A DNA stretch of 64,000 nucleotides. Origin: Actinomycetota bacterium. GTDB taxonomy: Bacteria; Actinomycetota; Thermoleophilia; Solirubrobacterales; JACPNS01. Below the pieces are notes generated by a model. That model was not told the DNA's origin, ran no database searches, and saw only the letters and a list, made by a program, of their open reading frames with translations. Location: NCBI GenBank assembly GCA_016213645.1, contig JACQZY010000007.1, positions 1 through 64,000 of the forward strand, in the 5' to 3' direction. Below, one piece after another: positions 16,322 through 27,986 of the stretch; the stretch's first letter is position 1, and the number at the start of each line of letters is the position of its first letter. A program made the position numbers and the translations under genes.

Positions 16322-16755
16322 ACGCTTTCGCCGCCGTACCATCGCACCTCGATCTCGCGAGCGTCGCCGCCCGCGTGAGTCAGCGCCACCGCCGCCCGCA
16401 GAGCGTTTAGCTCAAAAAGCTCGTCATGCGGCCATTCCACGAACGCTACGCGCCGCTCGTCCAGGTAGTCGTCCAGCACCGCCTCGTCGGTGCCGTCCAG
16501 CGCGTCCAACCGGTACAGATCCACGTGCGCCACATCGCCGGAACCGGCCGGATAAACATTGCCGATCGCGAAAGTGGGACTGGTCACTCGACCTTCGACA
16601 CCAAGCGCATGAGCCGCGCCGCGAACAAACGTGGTCTTGCCGGCGCCGAGATCGCCGGTGAGCAGCACCACATCGCCGGGCCTAAGACGCCTGGCCACGT
16701 CCGCGGCGACGCGTTCCGTCTGCTCCGCGGAAGAGCTCGCGAACGTTTCGATCAT
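16318..16755 (-). CDS. tsaE: tRNA t6A37 threonylcarbamoyl complex ATPase
   Basis: 145 residues from the ATG giving MIETFASSS. TsaE is the small P-loop ATPase of the t6A pathway: Walker A GDLGAGKTT, VTSPTFAIGNVY, HVDLYRLD and FVEWP are all characteristic. Upstream frames add up to 31 residues without a clear ribosome site, though the ATG giving MAGYAHL (16791) cannot be excluded. It is the first gene of the tsaE-tsaB-rimI-tsaD-grx-rex operon. The promoter must lie in the 350-bp divergent region shared with panC. Confidence 0.92.
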   Translation of the reverse strand: MIETFASSSAEQTERVAADVARRLRPGDVVLLTGDLGAGKTTFVRGAAHALGVEGRVTSPTFAIGNVYPAGSGDVAHVDLYRLDALDGTDEAVLDDYLDERRVAFVEWPHDELFELNALRAAVALTHAGGDAREIEVRWYGGESV

Positions 16756-16838
16756 CGTGTTCACCGCCACCAGATGAGCGTAACCGGCCATTTTGCGCGA
16801 CGTATTTAGTGATGCGAACCGCCTTCTAGTACGAACCC

Positions 16839-16867
16839 TGGCCAACATCGCGCGGTCGTTCTACAAT
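16839..16867 (+). promoter_or_regulatory. sigma-70-type promoter for the pan operon
   Basis: TGGCCA (16839-16844) and TACAAT (16862-16867) are separated by 17 bp. Four of six -35 and five of six -10 bases match consensus. The predicted start is near 16874. It points to panC and lies over the divergent tsaE upstream region. Confidence 0.6.
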
Positions 16868-16873
16868 GTATTC

Positions 16874-17105
16874 AAGCCGTCACCTTCAGGGACGGACTTT
16901 CAAAAAAGCCTCGACGGTCGGCCCTGCGGGTGTTCCGGTCCGAAAGGCATCACGTAAGCACCACCGAGCTTTCGTCCGGTATCGCAAGAACTGGAACGAA
17001 AATGATTTTTAGACGACACTTCAGTCCGGCGCGAACGCGCCTGACAGCGCGGAGAGCGACATCGACTCGCACGGCCGCGGAATTCGCGACCGCGAGGCGT
17101 TCGCG
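16874..17105 (+). promoter_or_regulatory. long structured leader upstream of panC
   Basis: This is about 230 bases of untranslated leader, if the promoter is right. Near the 5' end CCGTC and GACGG pair around ACCTTCAGG. A second element runs from GCCT (about 16908) to AGGC (about 16953), enclosing GGTCGG and CCGGTCC. No open frame with a good ribosome site is visible. The arrangement suits a cis-regulatory RNA but matches no riboswitch I recognise. The first hairpin is faintly like the glutamine (glnA) motif but lacks its conserved AGTAGG and AAGGAACGC parts. Confidence 0.35.
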
Positions 17106-18026
17106 ATGAACACGGTCACCTCGATCGCCGAGCTTCGCGCTGAATTGGACGCCGCGCGCGCTGCGGGTCTCGGGGTCGGCGTCGTGCCGACAATGGGCGC
17201 GCTGCACGAGGGTCACCTCTCGCTGATCGACCGGTCCGTCGCCGAATGCGACCTCACGGTCGTGACCGTCTTCGTCAACCCCACGCAGTTCCGCCCCGGC
17301 GAGGACCTGGACGCTTACCCCCGCCGCCTCGCCGACGACACGGCGCTGGCCTCCGAACGCGGTGCGGACTTGCTCTTCGTCCCCGCCGTCGAAGAGATCT
17401 ACCCACCCGGTTTCGCAACCTCGGTCGCGGTTCGCGGCATCACAGAACGGCTCTGCGGCGACGCGACGCGACGCGGCCACGAGCACTTCGACGGCGTCAC
17501 CACCGTCGTAGCCAAGCTGTTCAACATAGTCCAGCCGGATCGCGCGTATTTCGGCCAGAAGGACGCCCAGCAGGTGGCGGCAATCCGCCGGATGGTCGCC
17601 GACCTCAATTTCCGGGTACGCATCGAAACCTGCCCGACCGTGCGCGAAGCCGACGGTCTGGCACTCAGTTCGCGCAACGCCTACCTCTCGGCCGATCAGC
17701 GCGAGCGCGCCACCGCACTGGTCGATGCGCTGCGCGCCACGCAGTCCGAGCTATCCGACGGTGTCCGCGACGGCGCCACGCTCACTCAATCCGCGCTGCG
17801 GAGACTCGCGGACCGCCTCGCCCCCGACGACACCGTCGAGTATTTCGAAATCGTCGACCCCTGCTCGCTCGAAACGGTTGAATCCGTGGATCGCCCGGCG
17901 CTGGCCGTGGTCGCGGCGCGCGTCGGCTCAACCCGCCTGATCGACAACTTCCCACTCGAGCCAAAGACGGACCGGCCGAGCGCAATTCCAACCACCAATC
18001 CCATTCCTCAAGGAGCAGCAATCTGA
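17106..18026 (+). CDS. panC: pantothenate synthetase (pantoate-beta-alanine ligase)
   Basis: 306 residues. It joins pantoate and beta-alanine with ATP, via pantoyl adenylate, in the last step of vitamin B5 synthesis. It has PTMGALHEGH (residues 30-39, the HIGH-like motif), VFVNPTQF, YFGQKDAQQ and LALSSRNAYL (the KMSKS counterpart). ATG start with a GAGG-like site. It carries a C-terminal Pro/Thr-rich extension of about 25 residues after STRLIDNF. The TGA overlaps the panD ATG (TGATG). Confidence 0.96.
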   Translation: MNTVTSIAELRAELDAARAAGLGVGVVPTMGALHEGHLSLIDRSVAECDLTVVTVFVNPTQFRPGEDLDAYPRRLADDTALASERGADLLFVPAVEEIYPPGFATSVAVRGITERLCGDATRRGHEHFDGVTTVVAKLFNIVQPDRAYFGQKDAQQVAAIRRMVADLNFRVRIETCPTVREADGLALSSRNAYLSADQRERATALVDALRATQSELSDGVRDGATLTQSALRRLADRLAPDDTVEYFEIVDPCSLETVESVDRPALAVVAARVGSTRLIDNFPLEPKTDRPSAIPTTNPIPQGAAI

Positions 18027-18439
18027 TGCAACGGCAGATGCTGAAGAGCAAGATTCACCGCGCGACGATCACGGACTGCGACCTGCATTACGTGGGCTCA
18101 ATCACGATCGACGCGGATCTTCTGGAGCAGGCAAACATTCTTGAGCACGAACTTGTTCACGTGCTCGACATCGACAACGGCGCGCGTTTCGAGACTTACA
18201 CGATCGCGGGCGCCCGTGGCTCCGGCATGATGCAGGTCAACGGAGCCGCCGCGCGGCTCGTGCAAAAGGGCGACAAGATCATCGTCGTCACCTACGCAAG
18301 CTACGACGAGTCGGAACTCGCGGACTACCGCCCGGTGGTCGTTCATGTAGACGACGAAAACAATCCGGTGTCCGTGGACTCCGAGGTCGCGAAATTGCTG
18401 GGCAGCTCCGTTGTGGGCGATCCCAGGGAGCGAGCATGA
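18026..18439 (+). CDS. panD: aspartate 1-decarboxylase
   Basis: 137 residues. The proenzyme makes beta-alanine and self-cleaves between G24 and S25 (HYVGSIT) to create its pyruvoyl group, with the same numbering as E. coli PanD. N-A-A-A-R downstream is also typical. AAGGAG lies ten bases before the ATG. It is coupled to panC by TGATG and to panB by ATGA. It supplies one of PanC's two substrates. Confidence 0.96.
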   Translation: MQRQMLKSKIHRATITDCDLHYVGSITIDADLLEQANILEHELVHVLDIDNGARFETYTIAGARGSGMMQVNGAAARLVQKGDKIIVVTYASYDESELADYRPVVVHVDDENNPVSVDSEVAKLLGSSVVGDPRERA

Positions 18440-19383
18440 GCACGCGCCCGACAGACAAGCACGGCGGACACGCCGGCGTCGCCGGTGGCGGCCAGGATCC
18501 CGCGCGACGACCGATCACGATCACCCGGTTGCAGGAGAAGAAGGCCCTCGGCGAACCGATCGTGATGATCACGGCCTACGACTACCCCAGTGCGACGGTC
18601 GTTGACGAAGCCGGCGTGGACCTGGTGCTGGTGGGAGATTCCGCAGCGATGGTGGTGCTCGGATACCCCAACACGACGCCGGTCTCAATGGACGAGATGG
18701 TGATACTTGCCTCCGCCGTGCGCCGCGGCTTGAAGCATCCCCTGCTGATCGGCGACATGCCGTTCGGCAGTTATGAGGCGTCGAATGAACAGGCGATCAA
18801 GAACGCTCAGCGTTTTGTCAAAGAAGCCGGTTGCGACGCCGTCAAGCTGGAACGCGGCGGCGCCTCCGCCGAGCGCGCCCGCGCGATCGTCGAGAGCGGT
18901 ATTCCGGTGATGGGCCACATCGGCCTGACTCCTCAGAACGCGGTGCAGCTAGGCGGTTACCGCGCCCAAGGCCGCACCGCCGCCGCGGCAAAGGCCGTGA
19001 TCGAGGAGGCCCTTGAGCTTCAGGCGGCGGGCTGCTTCGCGATTGTCTTGGAATGCGTTCCCTCTGAACTGGCCGACGCTCTGATGCCGCTGCTTGGCGT
19101 GCCCGCGATCGGTATCGGCGCCGGTCCACAAACCGACGGCCAAGTGCTCGTGTATCACGACCTGCTTGGGATATGGGACGGACGGCCGGCAAAATTCGTG
19201 CGCCAGTACGCTGACGTGCGTCACCAGATGGTGAACGGCGTCACGGCCTTCGCGAAGGACGTGCGCTCGCGCGCATACCCCGCCCCCGAGCACGAATACG
19301 AGATGTCACCGGACGAGGCGTCGCAACTTGCGGAATGGGCCCGAGACCACGTCGCGTCGCTGCACGAGTTCCTCGCGGACTGA
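18436..19383 (+). CDS. panB: 3-methyl-2-oxobutanoate hydroxymethyltransferase
   Basis: 315 residues. A TIM-barrel enzyme that adds a one-carbon unit to alpha-ketoisovalerate. Motifs are MITAYDYPSA, VGDSAAMVVLGY (Mg2+ ligands), KLERGG and HIGLTPQ. The first 30 residues (Gly/His-rich, basic) are an extension ahead of the usual start. The ATG overlaps the panD stop (ATGA), so the extension is probably translated. The operon panC-panD-panB covers the pantothenate branch except ketopantoate reductase (panE), which is not in the window. Confidence 0.96.
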   Translation: MSTRPTDKHGGHAGVAGGGQDPARRPITITRLQEKKALGEPIVMITAYDYPSATVVDEAGVDLVLVGDSAAMVVLGYPNTTPVSMDEMVILASAVRRGLKHPLLIGDMPFGSYEASNEQAIKNAQRFVKEAGCDAVKLERGGASAERARAIVESGIPVMGHIGLTPQNAVQLGGYRAQGRTAAAAKAVIEEALELQAAGCFAIVLECVPSELADALMPLLGVPAIGIGAGPQTDGQVLVYHDLLGIWDGRPAKFVRQYADVRHQMVNGVTAFAKDVRSRAYPAPEHEYEMSPDEASQLAEWARDHVASLHEFLAD

Positions 19384-19413
19384 ATTTCTTGCGGACCGTC
19401 GCCCTCGCTTAAA

Positions 19414-19433
19414 AACTGGCCGTTTGGCCAGTT
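19414..19433. terminator. hairpin after panB, T-run only on the minus strand
   Basis: AACTGGCC and GGCCAGTT form a perfect 8-bp stem around GTTT. On the minus strand it is followed by a run of T (TTTTTAAG), the classic intrinsic terminator layout, yet no minus-strand gene ends here. On the plus strand it follows panB without a T-run and may still act as its terminator, or block antisense reads. The next 130 bases hold no gene I can support. Confidence 0.5.
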
Positions 19434-19562
19434 CGGCCGGACGCCGCCATTGGCGATATTGCCGATAGTCACGCGGGAACTGGTTCGAAGGTCACACAAA
19501 CGTGAGGAAATTGCGGATTTTCCGTCCGCGCTAATTACCAAAATTTTTAGTGAAAATCGCTC

Positions 19563-19592
19563 TTGACCGAGCGGTAACTATTCGTGTATGCT
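19563..19592 (+). promoter_or_regulatory. sigma-70-type promoter for the response regulator
   Basis: TTGACC (19563-19568) and TATGCT (19587-19592) are 18 bp apart, a near-consensus pair. The predicted start is close to 19599. This leaves a leader of about 165 bases before the gene, with lower GC than the surrounding coding DNA. Confidence 0.65.
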
Positions 19593-19764
19593 TCGATTCG
19601 AGCAGTCGGGACCTGGTGGATCGGTTGCTCATCAATAGCGATGACCCCGTCGTTATCAGTGTTTGCGGTCAACAAAATGCCCAAATGTCTTGCCGATTTG
19701 CGATTGCCGTTGAAATCGTGTAGTACCGGATAATCGGCATGACCGAAAGGAATCACGGAATCAA

Positions 19765-20385
19765 ATGAGCGCCGAAACCACAGTCGTCGTCGTGGACGAC
19801 CACGAGGTACTTCGCACAGGATTGCGATACGTACTTGAACCACACAACATCCGCGTTGTCGGAGAGACCGGCGGCCTGGAAGAAGCCAAAGCGCTTGTTG
19901 CCAGCCACCGTCCCGACGTCGTGGTGGTCGACGTACGCCTGGCCGAATACGACGGCGTCGAGTTGATCAAGGACCTCGCCCGCAAACGCACCCGCGTAAT
20001 CGCCTACTCCGGTTACAGCGACGACCGCCTGCTGGCTCGCGCGATCGACGCCGGCGCGATGGGATTTGTTGTCAAGGACAGCTCAACCGAAGACCTGGTG
20101 GAGAGCATCCGCGCCGTTTCTCAAGGCCGCCGCTGGCTACCGCAGCCGCTTTCCGACGAAGAGATCGACGAAGCGATTCGAGTGAAGCTGCCGATGCTCA
20201 GCCGCCGCGAGCGCGAAATTCTCGGACACGTCTCAAAGGGACTCTCCACCGATGAGGTCGCCGAAAAGCTTCAACTTTCAGCCCACACGGTGCGCACGCA
20301 CGTAAAGAACGCGATGCGGAAGCTGGAAGCCACCTCACGGGCTCACGCTGTGGCGATCGCGCTGCGCGAGCTGTCGATCCGCTGA
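19765..20385 (+). CDS. orphan NarL/FixJ-type response regulator
   Basis: 206 residues. Receiver domain 1-120: acidic pair D11/D12 in VVVDDHE, phospho-acceptor Asp in VVVDVRLAEYDG, switch Ser in IAYSGYS and Lys in VVKDSS. A LuxR-type helix-turn-helix covers about 142-200 (LSRREREILGHVSKGLSTDEVA to HTVRTHVKNAM). There is no histidine kinase in the window, so its signal comes from elsewhere, or it works with an unlinked sensor. The ATG is preceded by GGAATC, a weak ribosome site. It has its own promoter and a hairpin at the end, so it is a single-gene unit. Confidence 0.9.
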   Translation: MSAETTVVVVDDHEVLRTGLRYVLEPHNIRVVGETGGLEEAKALVASHRPDVVVVDVRLAEYDGVELIKDLARKRTRVIAYSGYSDDRLLARAIDAGAMGFVVKDSSTEDLVESIRAVSQGRRWLPQPLSDEEIDEAIRVKLPMLSRREREILGHVSKGLSTDEVAEKLQLSAHTVRTHVKNAMRKLEATSRAHAVAIALRELSIR

Positions 20386-20399
20386 CGTTGGGCGCGACC

Positions 20400-20422
20400 A
20401 CCCCGGCGCTTGACGCCGGGGT
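20400..20422. terminator. bidirectional-looking hairpin terminator
   Basis: ACCCCGGCG and CGCCGGGGT form a 9-bp stem with loop CTTGA, 15 bases after the response regulator. A second stem (CCGGG/CCCGG near 20438-20453) follows, and TTTT lies between them. The two genes converge here, so both may use it. Confidence 0.6.
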
Positions 20423-20460
20423 GAAATCAGTTTTACGCCGGGTTTGCGCCCGGACTGAAA

Positions 20461-21096
20461 TCAGTCGCCGTACTCAATCGTCCTGATCACGCGCGCAGGC
20501 GCACCGGCGGCGATCGAAAACGCGGGGATGTCCGTGGTCACCACGCTGTTTGCCCCAATCACGCAGCGCTCGCCGATCGAAACCCCGCTCGTGACCACGA
20601 CGTTCGCCGCCAGCCAGCAGTTGTCGCCGATACTCACCGGCCCCTTGCTCGTGAAGCCCTGAAGCGGCACCGGCGTAGTCGGATCGTCGAACCGGTGGGC
20701 GGCGTCGCCGACAAAGCAGCCGTTGGCCATCATCGTCCAGTCGCCGATCGTGATCTCGTCCTGCGCGGCGAGCATCACGCCTAGGTTCAGAAAGCAGTTC
20801 GCGCCGATTTTGATGCGCGCCTTGTCCAGATCCAGCGTCAGCCAGCAATGTGGCTGAAACATCGTGTTCTCGCCGATCTCGATGCGCCCGGCGCGCAGAC
20901 CTTCGAGGATCTCACCGTGGATCGGGAAACTCGCGTACGCGTGTCGCTTGACCAGTTCTTCGACGATCTGCGCCCGGTGCTCGGGATCGTCGTTGCGCTC
21001 GTACCAGGCGAGGCGTTGGTTCCAGATCTGCCAGTCCTCAGCGCTCGGTGCCGCGCCGCTGGGTACGTCGTTGCTGGGTACGTCGTTGCTGGGCAT
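20461..21096 (-). CDS. hexapeptide-repeat (LbH) acyltransferase
   Basis: 211 residues with a left-handed beta-helix made of [LIV]-G-x4 repeats (IEIGENTMF, IKIGANCFL, ITIGDWTMM, VSIGDNCWLA, VSIGERCVIGANSVV). The pattern H-R-F-D in the middle is typical of NodL/LacA/CysE-type sugar or maltose O-acetyltransferases. The acceptor is unknown. A tandem S-N-D-V-P repeat opens the protein, encoded by a duplicated 15-base unit. The ATG is the third of the possible frame entries; its ribosome site is poor. Confidence 0.8.
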   Translation of the reverse strand: MPSNDVPSNDVPSGAAPSAEDWQIWNQRLAWYERNDDPEHRAQIVEELVKRHAYASFPIHGEILEGLRAGRIEIGENTMFQPHCWLTLDLDKARIKIGANCFLNLGVMLAAQDEITIGDWTMMANGCFVGDAAHRFDDPTTPVPLQGFTSKGPVSIGDNCWLAANVVVTSGVSIGERCVIGANSVVTTDIPAFSIAAGAPARVIRTIEYGD

Positions 21097-21108
21097 CCGC
21101 GATCGAGC

Positions 21109-21210
21109 CTAACGGCCACTGCGGAGCGCATTCCACGCGGCTTCCACCTGGCGAGTGCGCATCTGTTGGGCCTTGTTCGACGTATCGGGATTTTTATGCC
21201 ACGGCGGCAT
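21109..21210 (-). CDS. possible 33-residue small protein
   Basis: An in-frame ATG (21210) reads MPPWHKNPDT to AAWNALRSGR and stops at TAG, 13 bp before the acyltransferase start. GGTGGGG lies about six bases before the ATG. It looks like a basic amphipathic helix. The ATG sits inside a 14-bp hairpin (21187-21219, one mismatch), which could control its translation or be a leftover terminator of uvrA. Evidence is thin. Confidence 0.25.
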   Translation of the reverse strand: MPPWHKNPDTSNKAQQMRTRQVEAAWNALRSGR

Positions 21211-21344
21211 AAAATTCCCCACCAGCTTGACGAGGTATCCGAGACCCCCGGAAGCCGCGTTTGCACGTGCCTTAAGTAACGCTGATGTTCAATCTGCGAG
21301 GGATTTCAGCGAGAATGAATCCGGTGCGCCCGGACGGCCGTCCG

Positions 21345-24308
<2,964 letters not shown>

Positions 24309-24386
24309 TGGAATGAGGTTATGGCGGAACGCCGGAGGTCGGTCCGGCAATCGGCTTCAGAAGGTGAAGGACGCGCCCGCAGGCTG

Positions 24387-24392
24387 ATCATA
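24387..24392 (-). promoter_or_regulatory. -10 element for uvrA
   Basis: On the minus strand TATGAT is five of six to consensus. The -35 region 17-18 bases upstream falls in the LexA-type box at 24408-24421 and is itself poor. The predicted start is near 24380, leaving a leader of about 70 bases. Confidence 0.5.
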
Positions 24393-24407
24393 CGGATCGC
24401 TCCGGAG

Positions 24408-24421
24408 GGAACGTATGTTCG
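24408..24421. promoter_or_regulatory. LexA-type SOS box (Cheo-like)
   Basis: GAAC-GTAT-GTTC is a perfect palindrome core of the Gram-positive and actinobacterial LexA operator (CGAAC-N4-GTTCG); only the first outer base is off. It sits 100 bp before uvrA on the minus strand, over its -35 region. It also lies 37 bp before the GNAT gene on the plus strand, so both may be damage-inducible. Confidence 0.75.
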
Positions 24422-24457
24422 CAGGCATAAGGCCGCGGTGGCGCTACGGTCGGAGGC

Positions 24458-24988
24458 GTGGAATTCGAACTGATCGAGATTGCGCCCGATCGCGTCGAGT
24501 TGTTGCGCGACGCATTGATCGAGTTGCACCGGCACGAATCAGCCGTGCAGCCCACACTCGGTCACGCACCGGCGCGTGCGGACGACGATTACTGGCGGCT
24601 GTATGCAGCCAGATTTGCTGAATGGCATGCGTCCGGCAACGGCTTTTGCCTCGCGGCGGTTGCCGACCGCGAGAACAACGACGAAGCGCTCGGCTTCGTG
24701 TTCGCTGTCGAGCGACAGGGCGACACCGCGTACGACGCCGGCGAAAGAATCGGATACGTGGAGGAGCTGGCCGTGCTTGAGCAAGCCCGACACAAGGGGA
24801 TCGGACGCGCGCTCATGGCAGCGGCGATCGAGCGGTTTCGCGAACGCGGACTGGCGAGCTTCAAGCTTTCGACGGTTCCGGGAAACGACGATGCGCGGGC
24901 TTTTTACTCCGCACTCGGCATGGCCCCGGCAGCAAATCTGATGATCGGCCGCGTCGACGCGGTCATCGACCGGGCGAAAGGGCCCTGA
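24458..24988 (+). CDS. GNAT-family N-acetyltransferase
   Basis: 176 residues with the GNAT core. The acetyl-CoA loop is Q-A-R-H-K-G-I-G-R-A (about residues 111-120), followed by helix ALMAAAIERF and the C-terminal NDDARAFYSALGM. Substrate unknown. GTG start; the GGAGG site is only one base away, so the true start may be slightly downstream. It shares an upstream region, including the LexA-type box, with uvrA. Its 3' end overlaps the convergent PIN gene by 26 bp, and such convergent overlaps can cause antisense interference. Confidence 0.8.
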   Translation: MEFELIEIAPDRVELLRDALIELHRHESAVQPTLGHAPARADDDYWRLYAARFAEWHASGNGFCLAAVADRENNDEALGFVFAVERQGDTAYDAGERIGYVEELAVLEQARHKGIGRALMAAAIERFRERGLASFKLSTVPGNDDARAFYSALGMAPAANLMIGRVDAVIDRAKGP

Positions 24989-25397
24989 CGAACTTGAATT
25001 CGGCGTAAAGCGGCGGTTCGAGCGTAAGAAGTTGCTCGACGCCGAGCCGCCGCAGGCTCGCTGCTTGCAGCGCCGCGCCGAGCTTCGTGGCCGGCAAACC
25101 GTGTTCGCGCAAGAGCGCCAGCGCCGCGACCAGATCGTCGGCCTGGTTTTCGGCGATCTCAACGTTTGCGGCTGACGCGTAGTCGTTGCAGAGCGCGGCG
25201 ACGTCGACGAGTTCCGGTGGGTTTTCGAAATGCCCGTTGTCGGTGATCAGATCGACAAAGCCGGCCATCTCCGCCGCGGTCACTACAAGGACGTCCTCGG
25301 CCAGCACGGCTTCGATCGCGTCGGCGCACTCGCGCTGCGCCGCACCTTCGCCTGCGTACGCGACCAGCATCACCCCCGCGTCGACGGCGACCTTCAT
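24963..25397 (-). CDS. PIN-domain VapC-like toxin (degenerate)
   Basis: 144 residues resembling PIN-domain ribonucleases of type II toxin-antitoxin pairs. It starts with a beta strand and conserved acidic residue (VAVDAGV, D6). AAEMAGF supplies a Glu near residue 43, and NQADDLVAAL a later Asp pair. The C-terminal acidic position is less canonical: LLTLEP replaces the usual LLT-x-D. Its ATG overlaps the antitoxin stop (ATGA). The divergent 3' end is shared with the GNAT gene. It may be an active RNase toxin or a decayed one. Confidence 0.65.
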   Translation of the reverse strand: MKVAVDAGVMLVAYAGEGAAQRECADAIEAVLAEDVLVVTAAEMAGFVDLITDNGHFENPPELVDVAALCNDYASAANVEIAENQADDLVAALALLREHGLPATKLGAALQAASLRRLGVEQLLTLEPPLYAEFKFVRALSPGR

Positions 25398-25600
25398 CGC
25401 CTGCCGCCGCCCCGCCCGACCACCGGACCGACACCCTCGAACGGCCGCACACGCGTGAGCCTGCGGCCCGTCCCCAGCGACTCGCGGTAATCGCTCATCG
25501 CGTCACGAATCAGGCTGGCGATTGAGCGCCCGGCGCGCACCGATTCGGCACGAAAAGCTTCGTAGTCTTTTTCCGATACTGAAAGTGATATAGTTTTCAT
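25394..25600 (-). CDS. ribbon-helix-helix antitoxin, CopG/VapB-like
   Basis: 68 residues. MKTISLSVSEKDYEAFRAESVRAG matches the RHH beta strand and helix (DNA-binding, dimeric); a basic Gly/Arg tail follows. It likely binds the PIN protein and autorepresses the pair. The promoter region is strikingly AT-rich (TGAAAGTGATATAG and TTGGTAACGATATC around 25580-25615) against the genome's GC. Coupled to the toxin by ATGA. Confidence 0.7.
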   Translation of the reverse strand: MKTISLSVSEKDYEAFRAESVRAGRSIASLIRDAMSDYRESLGTGRRLTRVRPFEGVGPVVGRGGGRR

Positions 25601-25715
25601 ATTGGTAACGATATCGGATTCGCGCCGAGTAGCCGTCGATCCTCCCAGCCCACCGCAAGGTGGGGCGGCGATTGCAAAGCATTGAGAACGAGGCGTTACG
25701 CACTAAGGCAATTCA

Positions 25716-25751
25716 CGACGAAGGCCCCGCAATCGCGGGGCCTTCGTCGTG
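25716..25751 (-). terminator. strong hairpin terminator after uvrB
   Basis: ACGACGAAGGCCCCGC and GCGGGGCCTTCGTCGT form a perfect 16-bp stem around AATC, 35 bp beyond the uvrB stop. There is no U-run. The antitoxin gene begins about 115 bp further on, so this separates the two units. Confidence 0.75.
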
Positions 25752-25786
25752 GTGGGGCCGATTGGGACAAGCTTGCGGTGCGCGAA

Positions 25787-27790
<2,004 letters not shown>

Positions 27791-27986
27791 GTAGGGCAGG
27801 TTAGGACGAATGGACTCCACTCGGGGCGGTGCCGGACGGCGCCAAATGCGGTCATTCGAACTATTCAGCGCCACATCGACGACGCAACACGATCCCCATG
27901 GCCGCAGCCATCGCGCATATCCTGTGTTTCTGAAAGAGGCCGCAGAGCACGCGGCCGGGACGCTTGAACGCGAACGGAGCCACGCC

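Noticed and set aside
16874-17000. Glutamine (glnA) riboswitch in the panC leader
   Set aside because: The first hairpin is similar, but the invariant AGTAGG and AAGGAACGC segments are missing.
19660-19735. 30-codon frame in the response-regulator leader (MTPSLSVFAVNK)
   Set aside because: No ribosome site and no sign of conservation can be judged; it is likely chance.
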